Source of the DNA: Candidatus Phocaeicola excrementigallinarum
Lineage (GTDB): Bacteria > Bacteroidota > Bacteroidia > Bacteroidales > Bacteroidaceae
Assembly: GCA_019120125.1 (NCBI GenBank)
Contig: DWVR01000045.1
Span: forward strand, 1-47,905
Reading direction: 5' to 3'
Length of the DNA stretch: 47,905 nucleotides
In this document: positions 34,374 to 42,886 of the stretch, piece by piece
Position numbering within the stretch: position 1 is the first letter of the stretch
How the letters are laid out: each line of letters opens with the position of its first letter
Translations under genes and position numbers: made by a program
Notes under the pieces: generated by a model
The model's database searches: none
Seen by the model: only the letters and a program-made list of their open reading frames with translations
Told to the model about the DNA's origin: nothing

Positions 34374-34447
34374 AGAGGTCAGAGGAGTCAGAGTGGTTGT
34401 CGGAAGTTGTCACTCCGTAACCCCTCTGGCTCCTCTGGCTTTTTTTG
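34374..34447 (+). terminator. Hairpin terminator after methyltransferase gene
   Basis: Left arm agaggtcagaggagtcagag and right arm cctctggctcctctggct form a long imperfect stem and end in seven T. The following 70 bp are a pyrimidine-rich series of 'ctctgattc' variants before the S41 gene. Confidence 0.65.
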
Positions 34448-34514
34448 ATTCCTCTGATCCTTCCGGCCTCTCTGATTCCTTTGATTTCTCTAACTTCTTT
34501 AACTCCTTAAAAAC

Positions 34515-36038
34515 ATGGACTTTTTCAAAAAATATTCAGCCTTGATGCTGCTCCTTGTGGGATGCGGCACTTTTACGGGGTGTTCGGACGATGATCCGGA
34601 ACCTCCCGTGAATAACGGAAATAATGACGATCCCCAGGTCGCGGTGAGCGACGAGATCTTTTATGCGAACTGTTTCGGCAAGGACGTGTTGAGCCAGTAT
34701 TATTACTGGTGTGATGAGATCGCGGCCGACCTGAGACAGTGGGATGAGGAAACCAACGAGGATCCTATCGGCACGGTGGACCGCATAAAGTATCATGAGG
34801 GTGACAAGTACATCGACAAATGGACCATGATGACCGATGACGTCGCTTCGTTCAACAGCAGCATGGAGGGGGTGTCCACCACCTACGGATGGAACCTGAC
34901 GGTCTATCAGATCTCTTCCGACGATAACCTGTGCTTTGGCGTGGTGAACTTCGTGTACGCCGGAAGTCCCGCGGAAAAGGCCGGACTGAAGCGCGGTGAC
35001 ATCCTGGCGGAGATGGACGGGGAATACATCACGACGGACAATTATACGGACCTGTATTACGCTCCTTCGCTGACCGTGACATTGGGCGAGCTGGAGGGGA
35101 ACACCATCTATGCAAGGGGACGGGAAGTGTCGCTGTCGGCAGTGACCATGTACGAGGATCCCGTGCTGTGCGATTCCGTCTACGAGTTCGGCGGAAAGAA
35201 GGTGGGTTATCTGGCCTACAGCAGCTTCGACATGCAGTCCATCGGCAAACTGGTGGAGATCGGCAAGAAGTTCAAGGCCGAAGGCGTGTCGGAAGTGGTG
35301 CTCGACCTCCGTTACAATGGGGGAGGCTATGTGATCACGGAGCAGGTGCTGGCCTCGCTGTTCGCCCCGCAGGCATCCGTCAGTGCGGGCAGCCTGTTCG
35401 AGAGTGAGGTGTACAACGACTATCTGACCGCTTTGTATGAGGCAAACGGAATCAGTCTGGACACTTATCTGGCAACGGAGTTTGAATACAACGGCCTCGA
35501 CGGGCAGACGCACAGCATCAGCACGAAGGACGCGAATGTCAGTCCCTTGCGTGTCTACGGGATTATTTCCGGCAATACGGCCTCGGCTTCCGAGGCGTTG
35601 CTGGGCGGCCTGATGCCGTATGTGGAGGTGAGGACCGTCGGGACGCAGTCGTACGGGAAGTATTGCACGGGCTTTATCCTCGGTGGGGAGGACTGGTACG
35701 GCAGGAATTGTCCGGACGAGATAAGCAACTGGGGAATCTATGTGATGGTCAGCATTTATGAGAACTCGGCCGGCGAGACTCCCTGCATGCCGGACGGCAT
35801 ACAGCCGGATGTGGAGATGGCGGACGACCAGATTCCGTCGTATGCGCTGGGTGACGTGGACGAGCCGTTGCTCCGTGCCGCGCTGACGGAGGCGGGACGT
35901 ACTTACGCTTCCTCGCAGGCCGTGAGCCGTGGTGCCCGTCCCCCGTTCACGATGCTGCCCGCTCCCCGGAAGGCGTCGTTCGGAAAGAGGATTTTGCCGT
36001 TGCCGTCCGGATCCTGCGGACGTGTGCCCGTGAGATGA
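34515..36038 (+). CDS. S41 (C-terminal processing) peptidase lipoprotein
   Basis: A 507-residue lipoprotein protease. The signal MDFFKKYSALMLLLVGCGTF has lipobox-like TGC at 21-23, so it is likely surface- or outer-membrane-anchored. A PDZ domain lies at about 140-200 (GSPAEKAGLKRGDILAEMDG). The S41 domain follows with VVLDLRYNGGGYV and the catalytic Ser in ISGNTASASEALLGG near 357, with a supporting Lys in the TQSYGKYCTG segment near 380. The Asp-rich N-terminus after the Cys (SDDDPEPP) is typical of surface-exported Bacteroidetes lipoproteins. A 70-residue C-terminal tail is Pro/Arg rich and unassigned. Preceded by pyrimidine repeats and a terminator, so independent. Confidence 0.9.
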   Translation: MDFFKKYSALMLLLVGCGTFTGCSDDDPEPPVNNGNNDDPQVAVSDEIFYANCFGKDVLSQYYYWCDEIAADLRQWDEETNEDPIGTVDRIKYHEGDKYIDKWTMMTDDVASFNSSMEGVSTTYGWNLTVYQISSDDNLCFGVVNFVYAGSPAEKAGLKRGDILAEMDGEYITTDNYTDLYYAPSLTVTLGELEGNTIYARGREVSLSAVTMYEDPVLCDSVYEFGGKKVGYLAYSSFDMQSIGKLVEIGKKFKAEGVSEVVLDLRYNGGGYVITEQVLASLFAPQASVSAGSLFESEVYNDYLTALYEANGISLDTYLATEFEYNGLDGQTHSISTKDANVSPLRVYGIISGNTASASEALLGGLMPYVEVRTVGTQSYGKYCTGFILGGEDWYGRNCPDEISNWGIYVMVSIYENSAGETPCMPDGIQPDVEMADDQIPSYALGDVDEPLLRAALTEAGRTYASSQAVSRGARPPFTMLPAPRKASFGKRILPLPSGSCGRVPVR

Positions 36039-36071
36039 TGTGAGACCGTTTTATTTTGAAAAGTTGTTTTT

Positions 36072-37394
36072 ATGGATATACAGACTATTCTATCGAATCT
36101 GAAGATTGAAGGCCTGAACGCCATGCAGCAGGCGATGGCGGAGGCTTGTACGGAGAGTGACAATGATGTGGTGCTGCTGTCGCCCACGGGTACGGGAAAG
36201 ACGTTGGCCTACCTGATTCCGCTGGTGTCTGCCCTTCGTCCGGACGTGCGGGGCGTGCAGGCCGTGGTGATGGTGCCCTCGCGTGAGCTGGCCCTGCAGA
36301 TCGAGCAGGTGTTCAAGTCGATGGGCACGGATTTCACGGTGATGAGCTGTTACGGAGGCCGTCCGGCCATGGAGGAGCACCGTGCGATGCAGCATGTCTG
36401 TCCGTCGGTCATTGTCGGTACGCCGGGACGCATGAACGACCATCTCACGAAACGGAACTTCGATGCGGACACGGTGCGTACGCTTGTGATTGATGAGTTC
36501 GACAAGTGTCTGGAGTTCGGCTTCCAGGACGAGATGGCGGAGGTGATCGGCAAGCTTCCGGCCCTGCGCCGCAGGATCTTGCTCTCGGCCACCGACGCGG
36601 AGGAGATTCCGCGGTTCACGGGACTGCGTCACGCGGTGAGACTGGATTTCCTGGACGGAGAGGAAGGGGCGGTGGCCGACAGGCTGCATATATATAAGGT
36701 GATGTCGCCGGTGAAAGACAAGCTGGAGACGCTTTATGACCTGCTCTGCTGCCTGGGGCAGGAGCCCACCCTGGTGTTCTGCAACTATCGGGAAAGTGTG
36801 GACCGGGTAGGGCAGTATCTCCGTGGAAGAAAAGTGTATTGCGGGACATTCCACGGGGGCATGGAACAGGACGACCGCGAGCGCGCCCTCTATAAGTTCC
36901 GCAACGGAAGCTGCCATATCTTCATCTCGACCGATCTGGCCGCCCGTGGACTCGACATCCCTTCTATCCGCAACGTGGTACACTACCATCTGCCTTTGAA
37001 TGAGGACGGGTATATCCACCGTAACGGGCGTACGGCGCGCTGGGAGGCCGACGGGAACGCCTACCTCATCCTCCATCCCGAAGAGACGCTTCCTGAGTAT
37101 GTGGCTCCGGAACCGGAGACTTTCGCCTTTCCTGAGGACATACCCTCGCCCTCGCTCCCGGAATTCGTGACCCTCTATTTCGGGAAAGGGAAAAAAGACA
37201 AGGTCAATAAGGTGGATATCGTCGGATTCCTCTCGAAGAAAGGAAATCTCAGGAAGGACGAGATCGGGAAGATTGACGTGAAAGACCATTACGCATTTGC
37301 GGCCATTGCCCGCGAAAAGGCCAAACAAACGTTAAAACTCGTGCAGGGTGAAAAGATTAAGGGAGTAAAGACTTTGATAGAACTGGCAAAATGA
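36072..37394 (+). CDS. DEAD-box RNA helicase, DbpA-like
   Basis: A 440-residue RNA helicase. Q-motif-like start (MQQAMAEA), Walker A SPTGTGKT at 37-44, DEAD-box variant DEFDKCLEF near 140, SAT motif LLSATDAEE near 174, and helicase C motifs (VFCNYRESVDRV, STDLAARGLDIPS, HRNGRTARW). The last 75 residues (TLYFGKGKKDKVNKVDIVGFL) are the DbpA RNA-binding domain that recognises 23S rRNA hairpin 92, so it likely acts in large-subunit assembly. Note DEFD instead of DEAD, as seen in Bacteroidetes homologues. It starts 33 bp after the S41 gene; followed by a terminator. Confidence 0.93.
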   Translation: MDIQTILSNLKIEGLNAMQQAMAEACTESDNDVVLLSPTGTGKTLAYLIPLVSALRPDVRGVQAVVMVPSRELALQIEQVFKSMGTDFTVMSCYGGRPAMEEHRAMQHVCPSVIVGTPGRMNDHLTKRNFDADTVRTLVIDEFDKCLEFGFQDEMAEVIGKLPALRRRILLSATDAEEIPRFTGLRHAVRLDFLDGEEGAVADRLHIYKVMSPVKDKLETLYDLLCCLGQEPTLVFCNYRESVDRVGQYLRGRKVYCGTFHGGMEQDDRERALYKFRNGSCHIFISTDLAARGLDIPSIRNVVHYHLPLNEDGYIHRNGRTARWEADGNAYLILHPEETLPEYVAPEPETFAFPEDIPSPSLPEFVTLYFGKGKKDKVNKVDIVGFLSKKGNLRKDEIGKIDVKDHYAFAAIAREKAKQTLKLVQGEKIKGVKTLIELAK

Positions 37395-37410
37395 TAACTT
37401 TGTGTCAAAA

Positions 37411-37440
37411 GCAGGGGCAGGGGGAGGCGTCCCCCGCTCA
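37411..37440 (+). terminator. Short stem-loop after DbpA-like gene
   Basis: gcagggggaggcgtcccccgc forms a stem of about 7 bp and is followed by 'tcatttt'. A weak candidate terminator. Confidence 0.45.
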
Positions 37441-37572
37441 TTTTGCAAGGTGTTGTCCGCAAGGTGGAGACATGCCCTCTGTATTATCGTGTCAAAATGA
37501 AAGCCAAAACGGTTTTCGGTTGGTAATTTGAAAGAAATTCTTCATTCTCTCTGTAAATTTATCATTGTTTCT

Positions 37573-37603
37573 TTTGGTTTTATAAAAATAATCACTACAT
37601 TCG
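37573..37603 (+). promoter_or_regulatory. serC promoter
   Basis: TTTG (37573-37576), 19 bases, TACATTCG (37596-37603), one mismatch to TAnnTTTG. The ATG is 51 bp downstream. Confidence 0.75.
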
Positions 37604-37653
37604 CGTCTGTGAGTGACATGAAAGTGATTGTATAACGAATAAACAAACTACCA

Positions 37654-38730
37654 ATGAAGAAACACAATTTTAATGCGGGACCTTCTATTCTGCCTCGCGA
37701 AGTAATAGAGAAAACAGCCCAGGCCATCCTCGATTTCAATGGCTCGGGACTTTCGTTGATGGAAATCAGTCACCGCGCCAAGGATTTTCAGCCGGTGGTG
37801 GACGAGGCGGTCGCCTTGTTCAAGGAACTTCTGAATATTCCGGAGGGTTATTCGGTGTTGTTCCTTGGCGGTGGAGCGAGTCTGGAGTTCTGCATGGTGC
37901 CGTATAACTTCCTGGAGAAGAAGGCGGCTTATCTGAACACGGGCGCATGGGCGAAGAAAGCGATGAAGGAAGCGAAGGCGTTCGGCGAGACCATTGAGGT
38001 GGCATCGTCGGAGAAAGACACTTATACGTATATTCCGAAAGGGTTCGAGGCCAATGTGCCGGCGGATGCCGATTATCTGCATATCACTACCAACAATACG
38101 ATTTATGGAACCGAGCTGCATGCCGACCCGACGGTATCCGTACCGATGGTGGCCGACATGTCGTCGGATATCTTCTCGCGTCCGGTGGATGTGTCCAAAT
38201 ACATTTGCATCTATGGCGGTGCGCAGAAAAACCTTGCGCCCTCTGGCGTGACTTTCGTCATCGTGAAGAACGACGCGCTGGGCAAGGTGTCGCGCCACAT
38301 CCCGACCATGCTGAACTATCAGACCCATGTGGACAAAGGCTCCATGTTCAACACGCCTCCGGTGGTGCCCATCTACGCCGCTCTCCAGACCTTGCGCTGG
38401 ATCAAGGCCCAGGGCGGGGTGGAAGAGATGCAGCGCCGCGCGAGACTGCGCTCGGACATGCTGTATGCCGAGATCGACCGCAACAAACTGTTCCGCGGCA
38501 CGGTGACCGCTCCGGAGGACCGCTCATACATGAACATCTGCTTCGTGATGGCCGACGAGTATAAGGAACTGGAGGCCGACTTCCTGAAGTTCGCCACCGA
38601 CAAGGGCATGGTGGGCGTGAAAGGCCACCGCTCGGTAGGCGGATTCCGTGCGTCGTGCTACAACGCGCTGCCGGTGGAAAGCGTACAGGCGCTGATTGAC
38701 TGCATGCAGGAGTTCGAGAGAAAACATTGA
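37654..38730 (+). CDS. serC: Phosphoserine aminotransferase
   Basis: A 358-residue PLP enzyme making phosphoserine from 3-phosphohydroxypyruvate and glutamate, second step of serine synthesis (and acts in pyridoxal synthesis). The start ([14 protein letters not shown]) is the classical SerC beginning. PLP-binding Lys is in [13 protein letters not shown] near 191, and the phosphate-binding GGGASLEF is near 72; [15 protein letters not shown] near 330 and the end [15 protein letters not shown] complete the fold. A promoter lies upstream and serA follows 35 bp downstream, with a DUF1015 gene next. Confidence 0.96.
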   Translation: MKKHNFNAGPSILPREVIEKTAQAILDFNGSGLSLMEISHRAKDFQPVVDEAVALFKELLNIPEGYSVLFLGGGASLEFCMVPYNFLEKKAAYLNTGAWAKKAMKEAKAFGETIEVASSEKDTYTYIPKGFEANVPADADYLHITTNNTIYGTELHADPTVSVPMVADMSSDIFSRPVDVSKYICIYGGAQKNLAPSGVTFVIVKNDALGKVSRHIPTMLNYQTHVDKGSMFNTPPVVPIYAALQTLRWIKAQGGVEEMQRRARLRSDMLYAEIDRNKLFRGTVTAPEDRSYMNICFVMADEYKELEADFLKFATDKGMVGVKGHRSVGGFRASCYNALPVESVQALIDCMQEFERKH

Positions 38731-38765
38731 TCTCACCATATTAAGGCTTTTAAAATCAAATGCTT

Positions 38766-39683
38766 ATGAAAATACTGGTTGCTACGGAGAAGCCGTTCGC
38801 CAAAGTGGCGGTCGACGGCATTCGGAAAGAGATAGAGGGAGCGGGCTACGAATTGGCTCTGCTCGAGAAATATACGGACAAGCGGCAGCTGCTTGACGCG
38901 GTGAAGGACGTGCATGCGTTGATCATCCGCAGTGATGTCATCGACAAGGAGGTGTTCGACGCGGCGAAAGAACTGAAGATCGTGGTGCGCGCGGGCGCCG
39001 GTTATGACAATGTGGACCTCAACGAGGCTACGGCCCACGGGGTATGCGTGATGAACACGCCGGGACAGAACTCGAACGCGGTGGCCGAACTGGCTGTCGG
39101 AATGATGATCATGGCGGTGCGCAACTTCTACGACGGAAAGTCGGGTACGGAACTCAAGGACAAGAAGCTGGGTATCCATGCCTATGGTAATGTGGGACGC
39201 AACGTGGCACGCATCGCCAAAGGGATCGGTATGGACATCTACGCATACGACGCCTACTGCCCGAAAGAGGCCATGGAAGCCGACGGCATCAAGCCGGTGG
39301 ACAGTGCCGAAGAGCTGTATGCCACCTGCAACGTGGTGTCACTGCACATCCCGTCGACACCGGAAACCAAGGGCTCCATCAACTATGACCTGGTGAACCG
39401 TATGCCGAAAAACGGCCTGCTGGTGAACACGGCGCGCAAGGAGGTGATCAACGAGGCCGACCTGCTCCGCCTGATGGAGGACCGTCCCGACCTGAAATAC
39501 GTGACGGACATCATGCCGGTGAACCATGCCGAGTTCGCATCGCAGTTCCCGGGCCGTTACTTCTCCACTCCGAAGAAGATGGGCGCGCAGACCGCCGAGG
39601 CGAACATCAACGCGGGCATCGCCGCCGCCAGACAGATTGTCGGTTTCCTGAAAGACGGATGCGAGAAATTCAGAGTCAATTGA
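38766..39683 (+). CDS. serA: D-3-phosphoglycerate dehydrogenase
   Basis: A 305-residue NAD-dependent dehydrogenase, first step of serine synthesis. The start is MKILVATEKPFAKVAVDGI; a Met two codons earlier is possible. The Rossmann motif is GIHAYGNVGRNVARI near 138, with substrate loop NTPGQNSNAVAE near 98, the catalytic Arg in NTARKEVINEADL near 223 and catalytic His in MPVNHAEFAS near 255. It is the short form without the regulatory ACT domain found in E. coli SerA, so it is probably not inhibited by serine in that way. Clustered with serC and the DUF1015 gene in one unit. Confidence 0.95.
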   Translation: MKILVATEKPFAKVAVDGIRKEIEGAGYELALLEKYTDKRQLLDAVKDVHALIIRSDVIDKEVFDAAKELKIVVRAGAGYDNVDLNEATAHGVCVMNTPGQNSNAVAELAVGMMIMAVRNFYDGKSGTELKDKKLGIHAYGNVGRNVARIAKGIGMDIYAYDAYCPKEAMEADGIKPVDSAEELYATCNVVSLHIPSTPETKGSINYDLVNRMPKNGLLVNTARKEVINEADLLRLMEDRPDLKYVTDIMPVNHAEFASQFPGRYFSTPKKMGAQTAEANINAGIAAARQIVGFLKDGCEKFRVN

Positions 39684-39705
39684 CAGTTGATAATTGACAA
39701 GCGGT

Positions 39706-39775
39706 TTACGTTTGGAAACGCGGATCAACGCGGATAATAACAATTCATCTGTGTTGATCTGCGTTTCTTCATTCT
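39706..39775. repeat. Copy of interspersed 'cgcggat' repeat
   Basis: A shorter, diverged copy: left arm aaacgcggatcaacgcggat and right arm atctgtgttgatctgcgttt form an inverted repeat. Found between serA and the DUF1015 gene; noncoding. Confidence 0.6.
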
Positions 39776-39829
39776 ATCAATTAACTGTCAGCTATTAATT
39801 GTTAATCATTAACTGTTAATTATCGAAAA

Positions 39830-41077
39830 ATGGTCAAGATAAAACCTTTCAAGGGAATACGTCCGCCCAGGGAACTGGTGGAGGAGGTGGCCTCGCGTCC
39901 TTACGACGTGCTCAATTCCGAGGAGGCACGCGCCGAGGCGGAGGGCAACGAGAAATCGCTGTACCATATCATCAAGCCGGAGATAGACTTTCCGGCGGGG
40001 ACCGACGAGCACGACCCGAAGGTGTATGGCAAGGCCGTGGAGAATTTCCGGAAGTTCCAGAACAAGGGATGGCTCGTGCAGGACAAGGAGGAGTGTTATT
40101 ACATCTATGCGCAGACCATGGACGGAAAGACGCAGTACGGTCTGGTGGTGGGCGCGTATGTGGGCGACTATCTGGACGGCTCCATCAAGAAGCATGAGCT
40201 GACGCGCCGCGACAAGGAGGAGGACCGCATGAAGCATGTGAGGGTGAACGACGCCAACATCGAGCCGGTGTTCTTCGCCTATCCGGAGGACGGGAGACTG
40301 GACGCCATCGTGGCGAGGTACACGGCCAGGGAACCTGAATATGACTTCATCGCTCCGGGCGACGGATTCGGACACAGGTTCTGGGTGGTGGACAACGCCG
40401 ACGACATCCGTGCCATTACGGAGATATTCTCGGAAATGCCTGCCATGTATATTGCCGACGGGCACCACCGGAGCGCGGCGGCCGCACTGGTGGGGGCGGA
40501 GAAGGCACGGCAGAACCCGGACCATCGGGGAGACGAGGAATACAACTATTTCATGGCGGTCTGCTTCCCGGCCAACCAGTTGACGATCATCGATTATAAC
40601 CGGGTGGTGAAGGACCTGAACGGACTGACCCCGGCCCAGTTCCTGAAAGCGTTGGAAAAGCATTTCACGGTGGAGGAGAAGGGCGTGGAGACCTACCGTC
40701 CCGCGGCGCTGCACAACTTCTCACTCTATCTCGACGGCAAGTGGTACAGCCTTACCGCCCATCCCGACACCTACGACGATACGGACCCCATCGGAGTGCT
40801 CGATGTGACCGTCTCTTCCAGACTGATTCTGGATGAGATATTGGGCATCAAGGACCTGCGTACGGACAAGCGGATTGATTTCGTGGGTGGCATCCGGGGA
40901 CTGGGAGAGCTGAAGAAAAGAGTGGACAGCGGTGAGATGAAAATGGCGCTGGCCCTCTATCCCGTGTCGATGAAGCAGCTCATGGACATCGCCGATTCAG
41001 GCAACATCATGCCTCCCAAGACCACCTGGTTCGAGCCGAAGCTCCGTTCCGGCCTGGTCATACACAAACTGAGTTAA
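39830..41077 (+). CDS. DUF1015 family protein
   Basis: A 415-residue soluble protein of the DUF1015 family (MVKIKPFKGIRPPRELVEEV). Conserved blocks: RPYDVLNSEEAR near 25, YYIYAQTMDGK near 90, VYNDANIEPVFFAYP-like HVRVNDANIEPVFFAYPED near 135, and the strongly conserved MYIADGHHRSAAA near 205, plus GDEEYNYFMAVCFPANQL near 230. Found in many bacteria, often with serine-synthesis genes as here. The HH motif suggests metal or nucleotide chemistry, but the reaction is not known to me. Confidence 0.9.
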   Translation: MVKIKPFKGIRPPRELVEEVASRPYDVLNSEEARAEAEGNEKSLYHIIKPEIDFPAGTDEHDPKVYGKAVENFRKFQNKGWLVQDKEECYYIYAQTMDGKTQYGLVVGAYVGDYLDGSIKKHELTRRDKEEDRMKHVRVNDANIEPVFFAYPEDGRLDAIVARYTAREPEYDFIAPGDGFGHRFWVVDNADDIRAITEIFSEMPAMYIADGHHRSAAAALVGAEKARQNPDHRGDEEYNYFMAVCFPANQLTIIDYNRVVKDLNGLTPAQFLKALEKHFTVEEKGVETYRPAALHNFSLYLDGKWYSLTAHPDTYDDTDPIGVLDVTVSSRLILDEILGIKDLRTDKRIDFVGGIRGLGELKKRVDSGEMKMALALYPVSMKQLMDIADSGNIMPPKTTWFEPKLRSGLVIHKLS

Positions 41078-41079
41078 AT

Positions 41080-41231
41080 GAAGAGTGAAGAATTAGAAAT
41101 GAAGAATTAAGAGTGAAGAATGAAGAATTTGTTTCGCAGAGGTCGACACACAGGTTCATCCCTACGGAATAAGTTCTTCACTCTTCATTCTTCACTCTTC
41201 ATTCTTCACTCTTCATTCTTCACTCTTCATT
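41080..41231. repeat. 14-bp tandem repeat and inverted repeat between convergent genes
   Basis: TTCTTCACTCTTCA is repeated about four times (41174-41231), and its reverse complement occurs as 'tgaagagtgaagaa' at 41080-41125. The two halves form a long imperfect hairpin that probably terminates transcription from both sides. The tandem end enters the stop codon of the phosphotransferase gene. Confidence 0.75.
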
Positions 41232-42306
41232 CTTCATTTAAGAATTTTCTTATTTCAGGTTCCGCCTTCTTCGTTTCCTGATACAGCTTGAATTGCGCGA
41301 GCGTGCGCACATAATTGTGTTCCGGATAGCTGATCTGGTAGTAGGTGTCGCCGTTCAGATAGTCCGCAAGGAAACGGACGGTCTGCATGTAGGGGAAAAG
41401 CTTCACCGCATAGGGCAGCATTTCCTTCTCGAGGGGAGTGAGGAAGCTGCGGGTCGACTCCAGATAACCTTTTGTGAACGCCTTGAAGATTTCCATGTTG
41501 AAGTGTATCTTGTCGAGGTCCGGCTCGTCCTCAGGCGCCGTGTTGGCCGCCGAGCGGAGAAAGTCGCCGAAGTCCGAGAACACGAAGCTGGGCATGGTGG
41601 TGTCCAGGTCGATGACGCAGAGCACACGGCCGTCCTTGTCGAACATCATGTTGCTCACCTTGGTGTCGCAGTGGCAGATGCGTTTCGGGAGCTTCCCCTC
41701 GCGGTAGAGCTGTTCCGCCCGGCACATCTCGTCGGCGTCCTTTTCGATCTCGTCCACCAGCGCCTTCACCTTGTCCAGCCGTCCCGCCGCGTTTCCGGCC
41801 ACGGCCTCGCGCAGCTGCCTCATGCGGAACTCCATGTTGTGGAAGTCGGGAATCGTCTCGCCCAGCTTTTCGGGAAGGTCCGCCAGCATGGCCTCAAACT
41901 CGCCGAACTTCAGTCCCACCAGGTAGGATGTCTCGGGAGTCACCGCGTCGAGTGTCTGTGAGTCGGGGATGAACTCGCACACGCGCCAGTAGTGTTCCCC
42001 GTCAAAGTGGTAAGTCTTTCCGTTGTCGGCCTCCGCGAAGCGCAGCACCTTGCGGCGGATGTCCGTCTCGTGGGCTTCTTCCAGTTTCCGGCGGATATGC
42101 CGCGTCACGCACTCGATGTTGTGCTGGAGCAGGTCGACGTCCTGGAACACCTGATGGTTGATGCATTGCAGGATATAGTCGCAGCTGTCCTTGCCGGCCG
42201 TCTCCACCTTGTATGTCTTGTTGATGAGTCCGGAGGTGAGCGGCTCGATTTTGCTCACATGGCGCACTTCCGGAAAGTGTGAGATGATCTCGTTGAATGT
42301 TTCCAT
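41227..42306 (-). CDS. Sugar-kinase-like phosphotransferase (APH fold; possible N-acetylhexosamine kinase)
   Basis: A 359-residue protein of the aminoglycoside phosphotransferase fold (METFNEIISHFPEVRHVSKI). Catalytic loop HCDTKVSNMMFD near 212 and the metal-binding IDLDTTMPSFVFSDFGD near 230 are both present, as are nucleotide loop elements near the start (LTSGLINKTYKV). This subgroup in Bacteroides is usually annotated as N-acetylhexosamine 1-kinase or aminoglycoside phosphotransferase family; a role in amino-sugar salvage is more likely than drug resistance. Its ATG at 42306 is fixed by the promoter 40 bp upstream. The stop codon falls in the 14-bp tandem repeat. Confidence 0.82.
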   Translation of the reverse strand: METFNEIISHFPEVRHVSKIEPLTSGLINKTYKVETAGKDSCDYILQCINHQVFQDVDLLQHNIECVTRHIRRKLEEAHETDIRRKVLRFAEADNGKTYHFDGEHYWRVCEFIPDSQTLDAVTPETSYLVGLKFGEFEAMLADLPEKLGETIPDFHNMEFRMRQLREAVAGNAAGRLDKVKALVDEIEKDADEMCRAEQLYREGKLPKRICHCDTKVSNMMFDKDGRVLCVIDLDTTMPSFVFSDFGDFLRSAANTAPEDEPDLDKIHFNMEIFKAFTKGYLESTRSFLTPLEKEMLPYAVKLFPYMQTVRFLADYLNGDTYYQISYPEHNYVRTLAQFKLYQETKKAEPEIRKFLNEE

Positions 42307-42345
42307 GATATTTGTCTGTTTTTGTTGGTTAGGTTGTTGTACAGG

Positions 42346-42376
42346 CAAAGATACGTTTTCTTTCTGACAATGCAAA
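42346..42376 (-). promoter_or_regulatory. Promoter of the phosphotransferase gene
   Basis: Minus strand TTTG (42373-42376), 19 bases, TATCTTTG (42346-42353), an exact consensus match. Confidence 0.85.
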
Positions 42377-42490
42377 ATGCGGGAGATGGAGTCCGCGGTT
42401 TGGAGCACAAAGACACGGAGACACAGAGCCTTCTGTCTTTGGCGGCCGGCAGCGTGGTATGTCTCTCAGTGCCTGTGGAGGCGGGGCATG

Positions 42491-42574
42491 AAAACGCCTA
42501 GGCGTTTTCCTTGAAACGTCAGGACGTTTTGGTCAAGATGCCGAAGCGTTTTTTTAAAACGTCAGGGCGTTTTT
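42491..42574. repeat. Second four-unit palindrome array
   Basis: Units at 42491 (AAAACGCCTAGGCGTTTT, a perfect palindrome), 42513 (GAAACGTCAGGACGTTTT), about 42535 (degenerate, gatgccgaagcgtttttt) and 42556 (AAAACGTCAGGGCGTTTT). Period is about 21-22 bp, matching 9329-9412. No promoter overlaps it; it lies between the phosphotransferase promoter and the AraC gene, across the end of a broken ATPase gene. Confidence 0.7.
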
Positions 42575-42830
42575 CCAGATGCGTGAACCCTTCTGCCATT
42601 TCTCTCATACTCATATAAGAATCACCCGTTTTCTGAATTAGCAATTCTACTTGAGGGGTACTTAGGGGGTACTTAGGGGGTGCTTGAGGGGTGTTCTTCT
42701 GCTGAGTCAGTTTTCTGAATAACATCTTCTCCTTTATAGTTAATCTTTATTGTACCGGATTTGGAATCTGGCCGTTTGAAGGTAATGGTTACAATGAAAG
42801 AGCGTGCAGTCAGCGACACTTTTTCCACGG
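42519..42830 (-). pseudogene. Remnant C-terminus of RecG-like / AlbA-type ATP-binding protein
   Basis: Two minus-strand frames hold pieces of one protein: FIVTITFKRPDSK in one and STPQVELLIQKTGDSYMSM and EMAEGF in the other. The order ITFKRP, then Pro/Gln-rich TPQV, then a winged-helix segment is the C-terminal pattern of the AlbA_2/RecG-like ATP-binding family. A frameshift separates the two parts, and the start is gone. The Pro-rich part is encoded by a 12-bp tandem repeat (about 42653-42700, variants of ttagggggtac). The palindrome array crosses its 3' end. Confidence 0.5.
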
Positions 42831-42858
42831 ATTTCTCCGACCCAAGGCAAAATTGCAT

Positions 42859-42866
42859 TAATTTTG
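42859..42866 (+). promoter_or_regulatory. -7 promoter element of the AraC-type regulator
   Basis: TAATTTTG matches TAnnTTTG and lies 20 bp before the ATG at 42887, supporting that start over a longer frame beginning at 42761. Confidence 0.6.
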
Positions 42867-42886
42867 CGAAAACTTTTGCCGACAAC

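Noticed and set aside
41174..41231. Short tandem repeats that could be read as a CRISPR array
   Set aside because: Units are 14 bp with no unique spacers between them, and no cas gene is near.
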